Assembly: GCF_027923905.1 (NCBI RefSeq)
Contig: NZ_AP026966.1
Coordinates: 3,907,001-3,971,000 of the forward strand
Source of the DNA: Massilia varians
GTDB lineage: Bacteria; Pseudomonadota; Gammaproteobacteria; Burkholderiales; Burkholderiaceae_D
Reading direction: 5' to 3'
DNA: 64,000 nucleotides
How positions within the stretch are numbered: position 1 is the stretch's first letter; every line of letters starts with the position of its first letter. The notes beneath the pieces were generated by a model. It saw only the letters and a list, made by a program, of their open reading frames with translations, was not told the origin of the DNA and did no database searches. Position numbers and translations under genes: made by a program. Below, one piece after another: positions 36,200 to 45,214 of the stretch.

Positions 36200-37177
36200 A
36201 TGACCGCTACCCCCGCCCTCTCCTACCGTGACGTCGAACTGGCCGCCGAGCGCCTGCTTGGGGCCGCGCACCGCACCCCGGTGCTGAGCTCGCGCACGGC
36301 CAACAGCATGTGCGGCGGCACGCTGTTCTTCAAGTGCGAGAACTACCAGCGCATGGGCGCCTTCAAGTTCCGCGGCGCCTACAACGCGATCGCCAGGTTC
36401 GACGATGCCCAGCGCGCTGCCGGCGTGCTGACCTTTTCGTCGGGCAACCACGCCCAGGCCATCGCTCTGTCGGCCAAGCTCGCCGGCATCACATCGACCA
36501 TCATCATGCCGCAGGACGCGCCGGCGCTGAAAGTGAAGGCCACCAGGGAATACGGCGGCGAAGTCATCACCTACGACCGCTATACCGAAAACCGCGAGGA
36601 GATCGGCCGGCGCCTGTCGGAAGAGCGCGGCATGACCCTGATTCCGCCCTACGACCACCCGGACGTGATCGCCGGCCAGGGCACGGCGGCCAAGGAACTG
36701 TTCGAGGAAGTCGGCGAGCTCGACATCCTGCTGGTGTGCCTGGGCGGCGGCGGCCTGCTGGCCGGCTGCGCGCTGGCGGCGCGCGCGCTGTCGCCCAATT
36801 GCAAGGTGATCGGGGTCGAGCCGGAAGCCGGCAACGATGGCCAGCAGTCGCTGCGCAAGGGAGAGATCGTGCACATCGCCGTGCCCAAGACCATCGCCGA
36901 CGGCGCCATGGTGACCCACATCGGCGAGCACAATTTCGAGGTGATCCGGCGCGCGGTGGACGACATCGTCACGGTCAGCGACGCTCAGCTGGTGCAGACC
37001 ATGGCCTTCTTTGCCGAGCGCATGAAGATGATTGTCGAGCCGACCGGCTGCCTGGCGGCGGCCGCGGCCCTGCACGGCGTGGTCGACGTCAAGGACAAGC
37101 GCGTGGGCATCCTGATCAGCGGCGGCAACGTCGACCTGTCGCGCTTTGCCGAGCTGATGCAGACCCTGGAAGGCTGA
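36200..37177 (+). CDS. Threonine ammonia-lyase / threo-3-hydroxyaspartate dehydratase-type enzyme
   Basis: This 325-residue fold-type II PLP enzyme has the PLP lysine K56 in RMGAFKFRGAYNAI, the phosphate loop TFSSGNHAQAIA and GGGGLLAG near residue 182. It has no C-terminal ACT domain, so it belongs to the short catabolic group (threonine deaminase, serine racemase and threo-3-hydroxyaspartate dehydratase). EYGGEVITYDRYTENREE and MIVEPTGCLAAAAALHG are typical of that group. The exact substrate is not settled. It lies alone and is followed by a strong hairpin. Confidence 0.85.
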   Translation: MTATPALSYRDVELAAERLLGAAHRTPVLSSRTANSMCGGTLFFKCENYQRMGAFKFRGAYNAIARFDDAQRAAGVLTFSSGNHAQAIALSAKLAGITSTIIMPQDAPALKVKATREYGGEVITYDRYTENREEIGRRLSEERGMTLIPPYDHPDVIAGQGTAAKELFEEVGELDILLVCLGGGGLLAGCALAARALSPNCKVIGVEPEAGNDGQQSLRKGEIVHIAVPKTIADGAMVTHIGEHNFEVIRRAVDDIVTVSDAQLVQTMAFFAERMKMIVEPTGCLAAAAALHGVVDVKDKRVGILISGGNVDLSRFAELMQTLEG

Positions 37178-37199
37178 GACGCCATACGGATGAGAGATT

Positions 37200-37222
37200 C
37201 CCGTGCGCGGTGCGCGCACGGG
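37200..37222 (+). terminator. Hairpin after the threonine-lyase-type gene
   Basis: CCCGTGCGC and GCGCACGGG form a perfect 9-bp stem with a 5-base loop, 22 bases after the stop. There is no T run. Confidence 0.5.
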
Positions 37223-37288
37223 TGAGACAGCGAACAGAGCGTTGTAAAAACGACACCGACAATGGAGGCTCGAACAAAGGAGCCGACC

Positions 37289-37669
37289 ATGAAGCGTCAT
37301 CTCTGTCTCAGTATCCTTGTCGCGGCACTGGCCGCGCCCGGCGCCCAGGCGGGCGCCAACATCGTCAAGTGCGTGGATGGCGCCGGACGCGTCACCCTGA
37401 CCGACCAGCCCTGCGAGCAGGGCGCGACCATGGTGCGCCTGGCGAATATGCCTGCCGACGAAGGCGTCACCCGCGCCGAGCCCTATCCCTTGATCACCGA
37501 GCGCGGCGTGCTGCCGCCACCGCCGGCGGTGCAGCGGCGCCAGCCGAGCCAGCGCGTGAAGGCCAAGCCGATGCTGCGCGACGTGGTCACGCTTAAGGCG
37601 GCGCGGGCGCAGTTCCTGTTGATGGATGCGGCGGGAGCCTCGAAACACACCCTGGCGACGCTGGACTGA
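37289..37669 (+). CDS. Small secreted protein with a DUF4124-like motif
   Basis: The 126-residue protein has a signal peptide (HLCLSILVAALAAPGAQAG) and then VKCVDGAGRVTLTDQPC, the start of a DUF4124-type domain with two cysteines. The rest is Pro/Gln-rich and basic (LPPPPAVQRRQPSQR) and predicted disordered. AAAGGAG at seven bases fixes the start. Function is unknown; it would act in the periplasm. Confidence 0.75.
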   Translation: MKRHLCLSILVAALAAPGAQAGANIVKCVDGAGRVTLTDQPCEQGATMVRLANMPADEGVTRAEPYPLITERGVLPPPPAVQRRQPSQRVKAKPMLRDVVTLKAARAQFLLMDAAGASKHTLATLD

Positions 37670-37699
37670 GGCGGTCCGCTGTCCGGCCGGCCGCGCCGC

Positions 37700-40648
37700 T
37701 CAGTGCAGGTCGTGCAGCCGCGTCACGCTCGCCAGGTGCGGCGGTGACGGCGACTCCAGCAGGCGCAGCACGTCCAGCACTTCCGGATGGGTGATGAAAT
37801 CCGCGGCCGACCTGGCCTGCAGCAGGCGCTCCGGCGGCTGCGAGCGCGCGACCGCCCAGCCCTGCACGTAATCCACGCCGATCTCCGCCAGCGTCTGCAC
37901 GGTGGCCGCGTCTTCCGCCCATTCCGCGATCGTCTTCATGCCCAGGTTACCGGCCAGGCTGACGATCGCCTCGACGATCGCCACGTTGGCCGGGTGGGCG
38001 TTGATGTTGACGATGAAGTTGCCGTCGATTTTCAGCACGTCGGCCGGCAGTTCCTTCAGGTAGGAGAAGGAGGTGTAGCCGGCGCCGAAATCGTCCAGCG
38101 CCACCTTCACCCCGAAGCTGCGCACCTGGTCGATGAAGCGGCGCGTGTTGTCGAGGTCGTGCAGGGCGACGCTTTCCGTGATCTCCAGGCACAGGCGGCT
38201 GGCCACATGCACGTAGCGTCCCAGGATGTCGAAGGTGTCCTGCACGAAGCGCTCGTCGTTGAGCGAGGCGCCCGACAGGTTCATGCAGACGAAACGGGTA
38301 TTGCCCAGCTCCTCGGCATGCTCGGCGATCCAGGCCAGGGTGGTGTTCAGCACCCAGCGGTCGATGATGCTGGCGCGGCCGCTCTTCTCGGCCGCCGAGA
38401 TCACCGCGCCAGCCGGCACCACGCGGCCGTCCGGCTCGCGCATGCGCAGCAGCACTTCGAAATTCAGCGATTCGCGCGGGCTGCGCAAGGACATGATCGG
38501 CTGCATCTCGAGCAGCAGGTCTTCGGTGGCCTGCGGGCCGGACAGGCGCGCTACCATGTCCAGCTCGGCGGCGCGCTGGCGGAAGGCTTTGGCGCCGCGC
38601 TCGTACACCACCAGGCCCTCACCCTGCCCCGTCTTGGCTTCGCGGCAGGCGCGGTCGGCGGTCGAGACCGCGTCCTTCATGGCGATGCCGGGCGCCACCT
38701 CGATCAGGCCGACCGAGCCGCGCACGTGGAAGGCCTTGTCGCCCACCCGGTAAGGCGTGTTGCCGAGGCGGTCGACGATGCCGCGGCAGATGATCGAGGC
38801 CAGCGGGATGGCCGTCTCCGGCATCAGGATCACGAATTCATCGCCGCCCACGCGGCCGATCTGCTGGCCGCCGGCCAGCATGGTGGCCATGCGCTCGCAC
38901 ACCTGCTTGAGCACCTCGTCGCCGGCGGCATGGCCGAACAGGTCGTTGATCAGCTTGAAGCGGTCGAGGTCGACGTAGGCCAGGGCCATCGGCTTGCCGG
39001 CCGCCAGGCCGCCGGCGGCCAGGGCGAATTCGCGCTCGATGCCGCGGCGGTTGAAGACCTTGGTCAGCGGATCGTTGTTGGCCATGAACTGCAGCTGCTC
39101 GGTGGCCTTGTGCTTTTCGGTGGTGTCCTGCAGCACGCCCTCGATGCGCGAACGCGCCAGCGTGGCGCTCACCAGGAAGCGCTGGGCGCCGTCGCGGCTG
39201 GTCAGCTCCATCTCCGCCTCGGCCTCCCTGTGCACGCCCTCGTGCAGCTCGGTCCAGGTGCTTTCGGTAAAGAACTGGCGCCATGCGGTGCGCCCCGGCA
39301 CGAAGCTGGCGATGCCCAGCATCTTCTGCAGGGCCGGGTTGACGCTCAGGAAGTGGCCGTACATGTCGAGCGTGAACAGGCCCACCGGCATGGCCTGGTA
39401 GGCGTGTTCCAGTTCCTGCTGGGCCGCTTCGCGCTGCTCGGTCTCGATCCGCATCTGCTCGGCCACGGCCAGGGCGGCCAGCAGGCTCGAGGCCAGCGCG
39501 GCGGTGACGCTGTTGATGATGCCCAGCAGTTCGCGCATGCCGAGCGCGGCCGAGGCGACTTCGGCAATGGTGGCCAGGAAACTGACGGCAAAGGAAGCGG
39601 CGAACCAGGAGGCGACCCGGTTGCGCGATTCCGCGATGATCTTGAACAAGCCCACCGTCATCACCGAGAAGCAGCATACCGTGATGCCCCACAGCAGCGG
39701 CAGGTACATGCCATAAGGCAGGAACATGGCGGCGGCCAGCATCGGCATGCACAGCCACTGCATGATGCGGAACGGCAGCACATAGCGCAGCGCGGCGATG
39801 TTTTCCTTCAGCAGGGCCTGGTACAGGGTGAGCGTGGCGATGCCGTACAGGGTGATCGACACCGAGCGGCTGCGCAGCAGCCATTCCGACGGGATGGTCT
39901 GGCCCAGCCACTGGATGTCCCAGCCGGCCGATAGCGCGGCTACCCGCAGGTTGAGCACCAGCCAGCCGGCGAACAGCACGTACAGGGGCTGGCGGTTGAT
40001 CAGGGCGGTAATCAGGATGAACAGGGCCAGCACGATCATGCCGCCGTCGAGCAGGCCCGACTTGCGGTGGTACTGCTCGACCGAGAGCTGGTATTGCTCG
40101 GCAGGCCACTGCAGGACCGACAGGCGCGCCGGGCCGGCGAAATCAGCGCGGCACAGCAGTTCCCGCGGAAGCGGGTCCAGCGCCAGCGCGAAGCCGGCTT
40201 TCGAGGCTTCGATGGCCCCTTGCCCGGCGCCGCGGGTGGCGCTGCCGAGCGGCGCCAGGCTGGCGGCATCCCAGCAGGCCACGTCGAGCGCATGACGCGA
40301 AGGGAATTCGACCACCTGGGCGCCAGCGCGCGGCATCGGTTCGAAAGCGAACCACACCGGGGCTTCGGACAAATGGGTGTCGTGGCCGGTCACCAGGCTG
40401 GAGGCGCGCGCACGCGCCAGCGCGGCGCCGGGCGCGAGGGCGGCTTCCTGCTGGACCGTGACATGCATCGACAGCGGCACGTCGCCGGAGCTGCGGTACT
40501 GGTCGTGCCAGAAAATCAGGGCGATGAGGGAAACCAGGCCGATTCCGAACGGAATCAGGTAATACGAGAACAATTTCAACACCCGCTCCACCACCGCATG
40601 CGCGGTGGCCAGGAGCGAAGAACGACGTTGGGGTGTTGGGATGAGCAT
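37700..40648 (-). CDS. 7TM-sensing PAS-GGDEF-EAL c-di-GMP enzyme
   Basis: The 982-residue protein has an N-terminal helix, a 7TMR-DISM-like extracellular domain (about 65-190), seven membrane helices (about 200-390), a coiled coil, a PAS domain (AMPVGLFTLDMYGHFLSVN), a GGDEF domain with an intact motif RVGGDEF near residue 600 and a complete EAL domain with EVLLRM, MNLSGA, LEITES, ALDDFGAGYTSF, LKIDG, AEWAED and YVQGW. The EAL signature reads EVL, but the metal and catalytic residues are present, so phosphodiesterase activity is likely. It is behind a FeeM-like synthase gene, 96 bases away on the same strand. Confidence 0.88.
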   Translation of the reverse strand: MLIPTPQRRSSLLATAHAVVERVLKLFSYYLIPFGIGLVSLIALIFWHDQYRSSGDVPLSMHVTVQQEAALAPGAALARARASSLVTGHDTHLSEAPVWFAFEPMPRAGAQVVEFPSRHALDVACWDAASLAPLGSATRGAGQGAIEASKAGFALALDPLPRELLCRADFAGPARLSVLQWPAEQYQLSVEQYHRKSGLLDGGMIVLALFILITALINRQPLYVLFAGWLVLNLRVAALSAGWDIQWLGQTIPSEWLLRSRSVSITLYGIATLTLYQALLKENIAALRYVLPFRIMQWLCMPMLAAAMFLPYGMYLPLLWGITVCCFSVMTVGLFKIIAESRNRVASWFAASFAVSFLATIAEVASAALGMRELLGIINSVTAALASSLLAALAVAEQMRIETEQREAAQQELEHAYQAMPVGLFTLDMYGHFLSVNPALQKMLGIASFVPGRTAWRQFFTESTWTELHEGVHREAEAEMELTSRDGAQRFLVSATLARSRIEGVLQDTTEKHKATEQLQFMANNDPLTKVFNRRGIEREFALAAGGLAAGKPMALAYVDLDRFKLINDLFGHAAGDEVLKQVCERMATMLAGGQQIGRVGGDEFVILMPETAIPLASIICRGIVDRLGNTPYRVGDKAFHVRGSVGLIEVAPGIAMKDAVSTADRACREAKTGQGEGLVVYERGAKAFRQRAAELDMVARLSGPQATEDLLLEMQPIMSLRSPRESLNFEVLLRMREPDGRVVPAGAVISAAEKSGRASIIDRWVLNTTLAWIAEHAEELGNTRFVCMNLSGASLNDERFVQDTFDILGRYVHVASRLCLEITESVALHDLDNTRRFIDQVRSFGVKVALDDFGAGYTSFSYLKELPADVLKIDGNFIVNINAHPANVAIVEAIVSLAGNLGMKTIAEWAEDAATVQTLAEIGVDYVQGWAVARSQPPERLLQARSAADFITHPEVLDVLRLLESPSPPHLASVTRLHDLH

Positions 40649-40744
40649 AAGCTGGATCAGTGCGAATCAATGCTGCGCCGGCGCCGGCACCGCGTCAAGT
40701 CGCAAGGATACAGCTTTAGGGTAATGCCGTCATGCAATATATGC

Positions 40745-41518
40745 TCAGCAAATCGCGAATTGGCGTGCCTGCAACGTCAAATCCGTCACTTTTACTACCT
40801 TGGTCGTGGCCAGCGCCGGCGGCGTGGCGGGGCCGACGTCGATGTCCGGGTGCTGCGTATCGAAGAAGAATTTTGCCAGCGGATGGCGCGCATCGCGGTA
40901 ACGCTGTTCGAAGCTGGCGATCTCGAAGGCCATCACACGGTGCGGGATATTGCCGACGTGGCGCAGCGGCACGGCGCCCTGTTCCGGGAACACATCGCTG
41001 AACAGCAGCTGCTCGTACTGGCGGTCCACCGGTGGACGGCCGGTTGCGACCGAATAGTCGATGGCGTTGTCTTCGCAATACATGAAGCAGGCCTTGATCA
41101 GTGCCATCTTGACCACGCGGCCAATCCGGCCCTCGTCGATGCCGAGGCGGGTCGCTTCGACCAGGCGGCGGCCCTGCAGCCAGGACGGCAGCTCGATCGA
41201 TTCTTCGACGCCGAGCGGGCGGTACAGGTTGGTACGGATGCGGGTGCTGCCGATCGGCGAGCCGTCCAGCCTGGATTCGGCCAGCAGCACGATGGTGTCG
41301 TCCTCGTAGTCGGCGGCCTCAGGCTGGGCCAGCGCCCGTGCGAAGTCGGGCACGTGGCGGGCATAGGCGGCGTGGCGGATCTTCACGGCCTTGAGCAGGT
41401 CCGCCTCGGTTTCCACCCGGCGAATCGTGAATGGCAGGCGCTCGGTGGGACGGCCGGCTGCGCGCGCGGCACGCGCCACCTCGGCGGGGTGGGAAACGAC
41501 TGGGTCGAACAGCGACAT
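40745..41518 (-). CDS. FeeM-like N-acyl amino acid synthase
   Basis: This 257-residue GNAT-fold protein belongs to the FeeM/PEP-CTERM acyltransferase-like group, related to LuxI-type autoinducer synthases: LLKAVKIRHAAYARHVPDFA, SRLDGSPIGSTRIRTN, VEATRLGIDEG, RVVKMALIKACFMYCEDNAIDY and VDRQYEQLLFSDVFPEQ. FeeM makes long-chain N-acyl tyrosines from acyl-ACP; other members make acyl signals or surfactants. The product here is unknown. The ATG at 41518 begins MSLFDPVVSHPAEV. It is followed by the 7TM c-di-GMP enzyme, which may read or respond to its product. Confidence 0.75.
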   Translation of the reverse strand: MSLFDPVVSHPAEVARAARAAGRPTERLPFTIRRVETEADLLKAVKIRHAAYARHVPDFARALAQPEAADYEDDTIVLLAESRLDGSPIGSTRIRTNLYRPLGVEESIELPSWLQGRRLVEATRLGIDEGRIGRVVKMALIKACFMYCEDNAIDYSVATGRPPVDRQYEQLLFSDVFPEQGAVPLRHVGNIPHRVMAFEIASFEQRYRDARHPLAKFFFDTQHPDIDVGPATPPALATTKVVKVTDLTLQARQFAIC

Positions 41519-41765
41519 GACAACACTCCGGATTGAAATTATGAAACGAAACTTGCTTGATTCAAATTATCAATCCGCTCAGTAAATTTCTAATTGCTGA
41601 GCTGAAGCACTTTCTGCCTTCTGTTTGTCCTACATGCCTGCCGGATTACTCCGATTTATTTGCAAGATTTCTCCTACACGAAAGCACGAGCGTACTTAAT
41701 AATCTCGCCACACTTACTGATAGTAGCTTGACATTCGTAAAGACACAGCAAGCGGGGCACCGTGT

Positions 41766-42626
41766 TTACATCATGCGCGCGGTGCCGGATACCCGGATCG
41801 ATCCGCCCGGTTCCGGGCCGATCTCGGCCCACAGGCGCGAGCGCATGCCCATGTCCTCGCCCTGCACCACCTCGATGCGTCCGCCGTGCGGCCAGCCGAT
41901 GTCGCGCAGGTAGCCGGCGAAAGCCGCGGTCCCGGCCCCGGTCGCGGGATCTTCGAGCACGCCGCCGGAGGCGAAAGGGTTGCGCGTATAAAACAGCTGC
42001 GGCGTTTCCGCCCAAGCGAACACGACCGTGACCAGGCCGTGTTCGTTCATCAGGCGGCGGCCGGCATCGAAGTCGTAGGCCATGCGGGCCAGCGCGGCGC
42101 GGCTGTTCAGCGCCAGCACCAGGTGGTCGGCGCCGCCGTGGGCCAGGGCCGGCGGGATGCGTTCGTCGAGATCGGCCCGGGTGTAGCCGAACAGCGCCAA
42201 CGCGGCCTCGACCAGCGCATCCCCTGCCTGCCTGCTACTGGTCGGCGGCGACTGCAGGCTGGCCGCCACCCGCTCGCCGTCGACCCGTCCCTCGACCGAG
42301 ATGGCGGCCGCGTTCAGCGCCAGCGCATAGCGCCCGTCGCCGAAGCGGCGCGTCAGCGCGGCGCCCAGGGCAATGGTGGCGTGGCCGCAGAACGGCACTT
42401 CGGACTCGGGCGAAAAGTAGCGCACGCGCCAGGCGGAACTGGCGCCCGGTTCCTGCGGCGCCGCGAAGACGGTTTCGGAAAAGCCGATGGCGTGCGCCAG
42501 CGACTGCATCTCGGACGCGGCCGGCAGCGCCGCGCCGATCCAGACGCCGGCAGGGTTGCCGCCTTCGTCGCCGTCGGAGAAGGCGGCAATGCGCAGCGTG
42601 TTGGACAACAGCGAGGATGCATGCAT
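41766..42626 (-). CDS. PhzF-family isomerase
   Basis: This 286-residue protein has the two-lobed PhzF fold: GGNPAGVWIG, GFSETVFA with the catalytic-type Glu at E51, FCGHATIALG and VLEDPATGAGTAAFAGYL. The length is normal. Members isomerise or dehydrate small acids; phenazine genes are absent here, so the activity is unknown. AAAGGGA before the ATG at 42626 fixes the start; a longer frame to 42935 is rejected because it antisense-overlaps the VOC gene and looks non-protein. Confidence 0.85.
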   Translation of the reverse strand: MHASSLLSNTLRIAAFSDGDEGGNPAGVWIGAALPAASEMQSLAHAIGFSETVFAAPQEPGASSAWRVRYFSPESEVPFCGHATIALGAALTRRFGDGRYALALNAAAISVEGRVDGERVAASLQSPPTSSRQAGDALVEAALALFGYTRADLDERIPPALAHGGADHLVLALNSRAALARMAYDFDAGRRLMNEHGLVTVVFAWAETPQLFYTRNPFASGGVLEDPATGAGTAAFAGYLRDIGWPHGGRIEVVQGEDMGMRSRLWAEIGPEPGGSIRVSGTARMM

Positions 42627-42667
42627 GGCGGTCCCTTTCTTGTGTTTGAGAACGCCATGATAATCCG

Positions 42668-43140
42668 TCACGGGCAGCCCTGCTGCATGGCCGCGGCCAT
42701 CTCTTCGGGCGAGACGTCGCGGATGTGGGTGGCCATCGACCAGCGGTGCCCGAACGGGTCTTCGACCACGCCGTAGCGGTCGCCCCAGAACATGAGGCGC
42801 TCTACTTGCGCGCGACCGCGCCCGCCTCCACCGCGCGCTCGAAGCAGCGGTCGACGTCCGGCACCGCCAGGTGGATGGTGACCGGGGTGCCGCCCAGCGC
42901 CGCCGGACCGCTGGCGTCCCAGTCGGGGAATTCATCCATCAGCATGAGCATCGAATCGCCGATGCGCACGCTGGCGTGGGCCAGCTTGCCGCACGGTCCG
43001 GGCAGGCGCATGACTTCCTCGGCGCCGAAGGCGCGCGTGTAGAAGGCGATGGCGTCGGCGGCACCGGCGCAGACCAGGTGGGGCGTGATAGTGTGCATGC
43101 CGTCTTCGACGGGCTTGACGGTGTTCTCAAGCGTGCTCAT
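42668..43140 (-). pseudogene. Frameshifted VOC (PhnB-like) family protein
   Basis: The first 112 codons (ATG 43140) encode a PhnB-like VOC protein with HTITPHLVCAGAADAIAFYT and LAVPDVDRCFERAVEAGA, but the frame ends VARK and TAG at 42804-42802. In the -1 frame the rest of the domain follows: VERLMFWGDRYGVVEDPFGH and MATHIRDVSPEEMAAAMQQG, to TGA at 42668. Restoring one G (AAGGTAGAG instead of AAGTAGAG) recovers the whole gene. It is therefore a recent one-base frameshift or an assembly error. Confidence 0.85.
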
Positions 43141-43242
43141 GGCGGTCTCCTCGGTTGGGAACAAGCGTACAGACACTAGCGCCGGCAATAGGTTCTGGCC
43201 ATCCCTGAAAAGCTTGACCCGGCACCCTGGCGGGCCCAGTAT

Positions 43243-43258
43243 TTAGACATTCATCTAA
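43243..43258. promoter_or_regulatory. Candidate ArsR-type operator
   Basis: TTAGA-N6-TCTAA is a perfect inverted repeat centred in TTAGACATTCATCTAA, 18 bases before the start of the ArsR-family gene. The position fits autoregulation. Confidence 0.5.
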
Positions 43259-43275
43259 TTAGAGAGCGATCGAAC

Positions 43276-43560
43276 ATGGCAGGACCGCTGAACGAGGTGT
43301 TCAAGGCGATCGCCGATCCGACGCGGCGCGAGATCCTGCGTCTGCTGCGTCATGAAGAGATGAGCGCGGGCGAGGTGGCGGCGCGTTTCGACATGAGCAA
43401 GCCGACCATGTCGCATCATTTCGCAGTGCTCAAGGCGGCCGGCCTGATCACCAGCCGGCGTGAGGGGCAGACCATCTGGTATGCGCTCGACACCACGGTG
43501 CTCGAGGACGTGCTGGCCTGGTCGATGGACATGGCGCGCGGCGCCAGAGGAGAAAAATGA
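43276..43560 (+). CDS. ArsR-family autorepressor (SdpR-like)
   Basis: The 94-residue protein is one winged helix: EVFKAIADPTRREILRLLRHEEM, AGEVAARFDMSKPTMSHHFAVLK and AGLITSRREGQTIWYALDT, typical of metal-independent ArsR repressors such as SdpR. It overlaps the downstream SdpI-type gene by four bases (ATGA), giving the SdpRI arrangement. In Bacillus, SdpR represses sdpRI and SdpI both senses and gives immunity to the SdpC toxin. Confidence 0.85.
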   Translation: MAGPLNEVFKAIADPTRREILRLLRHEEMSAGEVAARFDMSKPTMSHHFAVLKAAGLITSRREGQTIWYALDTTVLEDVLAWSMDMARGARGEK

Positions 43561-44210
43561 TGAAGAAGCGTTTTATCCTGGTGTGCCTGGCGGCGCTGCT
43601 GCTGGTGCTGGGCATGGTTGCGGCGATCTATCCGGAACTGCCGGCACGGGTGCCGATGCACTGGAATGCCGGCGGCGAGATCGACGGCTGGGGCGAACGC
43701 CACATGCTGCTGATCCACTCCGCCTTCATGGTGGGTGTGGCTGCGCTCTGGCTGGTGCTGCCCAGAATATCGCCGCAGCACTTCGCGGTGGACGGTTTCG
43801 ACCGCACCTGGTGGTTCAGCGGCATGCTCATGGTCTGCCTGATCGCCTACCTCCAGTGCGTCCACCTGTGGGCCGCCTACCGGCCCGGCTTTCCGATGGA
43901 GCGCGCGGTGCTGGGCGGGCTGGGGCTGCTGTTCGTCCTGCTCGGCAACGTGATGGGCAAGGTGCGCCGCAACTTCTGGCTCGGCATCCGTACGCCGTGG
44001 ACGCTGGCGAACGAGCGGGTCTGGTACGCGACGCACCGGCTGGCGGCCAAGAGCATGGTGGCGGGCGGCCTGCCGCCCCTGCTGGCGGCCTTCGGTGTGC
44101 TGCCGGGGGTGGTGGCGGTCGTGGCAATGCTGGCGTCGGCGCTGGTGCCGGTGGTCTTCTCCCTGATCTACTACAAGCGGCTGGAGCGCGCCGGGACGCT
44201 CGAAGCCTAG
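43557..44210 (+). CDS. SdpI-family membrane protein (DUF1648)
   Basis: This 217-residue protein has about six membrane helices and the SdpI/DUF1648 signatures ELPARVPMHWNAGGEIDGWG near residue 28 and NFWLGIRTPWTLANERVW near 140. In Bacillus subtilis SdpI is an immunity protein and signal receptor for the Sdp toxin. No sdpC-like toxin gene is present, so its role is probably general stress or antimicrobial tolerance. It is co-transcribed with the repressor. Confidence 0.85.
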   Translation: MMKKRFILVCLAALLLVLGMVAAIYPELPARVPMHWNAGGEIDGWGERHMLLIHSAFMVGVAALWLVLPRISPQHFAVDGFDRTWWFSGMLMVCLIAYLQCVHLWAAYRPGFPMERAVLGGLGLLFVLLGNVMGKVRRNFWLGIRTPWTLANERVWYATHRLAAKSMVAGGLPPLLAAFGVLPGVVAVVAMLASALVPVVFSLIYYKRLERAGTLEA

Positions 44211-44214
44211 CCCC

Positions 44215-45111
44215 TCAGCGTTCCAGCACCTCCTCCAGGCGCCGCGCCAGGAAGTCCACCAGGGCGGCCACGCGCGGCGCCAGCGAACCCTGTTTATAGA
44301 AGACCGCCCACACCGGCTGGGTCCACGGCAGCGTCGCCTCTTCCAGCACCGGCACCAATCTGCCGGCGGCGACATCGGCGCGCGTGAGGAAATCCGACAG
44401 CGAGGCCAGGCCCGCTCCGGCCAGCGCCAGGTGGCGCACCGTCTCGCCGCTCGATGCCGTCACGCCCGGTGCGACCGTCCAGCCTTCCCCGCCCGCGTGG
44501 CGCAGCGGCCAGGTGTTGAGCAGGGCCGGGGCCGTGAAGCCGAGCGTGCGGTGGTCCTTCAGCGCCGCGACGCTATGCGGCAGGCCATGCCGGTCGAGAT
44601 ACGCGGGCGCCGCCAGCACGCGCAGGCGCGAACTGCCCAGGCGACGCGCGTTCAGGGTCGAATCGGGCAGCGCGCCGATGCGAATCGCCAGGTCGGCGCG
44701 CTCCTCGATCAGGTCGACATAGGTCTCGCCGCTAACCAACTCCAGCTGCACCAGCGGATAGCGCTCCAGGAATTCCGGCAGCAGCGGCGCCAGCAGATGG
44801 TCGAGCGCCGGCGTGGCCGCGTTCACCCGCACCAGGCCCGAGGGCTGCGAACGCCGCGCGGCGGCTTCGAGCTCGGTATTGGCCAGGTCGGCCAGCAGGC
44901 TGCGCGCCCGCCCCAGCAGCCAGCTGCCCTCCTCCGTCAGCTGCAGGCGCCGCGTGGTGCGGCGCATCAGCGTCATGCCCAGGTAGTTTTCGAGGCGCGA
45001 GATGGTGCGCGACACCCCCGAGGGCGTCTGTCCGAGGCGCTCGGCGGCCTTCGAAAACGACCCGGAATCTATGACTGCGGCGAATGTAATCAAGGCATCC
45101 ACATCGATCAT
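44215..45111 (-). CDS. LysR-family transcriptional regulator
   Basis: The 298-residue protein has the LysR helix-turn-helix at residues 4-60 (ALITFAAVIDSGSFSKAAER, LGQTPSGVSRTISRLENYLG) and a periplasmic-binding-like effector domain with LVRVNAATPALDHLLAPLLP. The ATG at 45111 aligns with the family start. It is divergent from the MFS gene, with about 100 bases between, so it most likely regulates it. The inducer is unknown. Confidence 0.88.
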   Translation of the reverse strand: MIDVDALITFAAVIDSGSFSKAAERLGQTPSGVSRTISRLENYLGMTLMRRTTRRLQLTEEGSWLLGRARSLLADLANTELEAAARRSQPSGLVRVNAATPALDHLLAPLLPEFLERYPLVQLELVSGETYVDLIEERADLAIRIGALPDSTLNARRLGSSRLRVLAAPAYLDRHGLPHSVAALKDHRTLGFTAPALLNTWPLRHAGGEGWTVAPGVTASSGETVRHLALAGAGLASLSDFLTRADVAAGRLVPVLEEATLPWTQPVWAVFYKQGSLAPRVAALVDFLARRLEEVLER

Positions 45112-45214
45112 TTGTGACTCCACGTCAAAAATGAATTGTACGTCAGGGCATTTTTCTGCGCAGCCCGAAGCGGCACACTGCGCGGCCTGGATCAATGGCA
45201 TACAAGGAGAACCC

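Noticed and set aside
41519..41765. The 247-base AT-rich gap between the FeeM-like and PhzF genes as a possible RNA gene or lux box
   Set aside because: No palindrome, hairpin or open frame stood out; I see nothing I can support.
42627..42935. N-terminal extension of the PhzF gene
   Set aside because: It is a frame of the broken VOC gene with Arg-rich shadow composition; a good ribosome-binding site sits before 42626.
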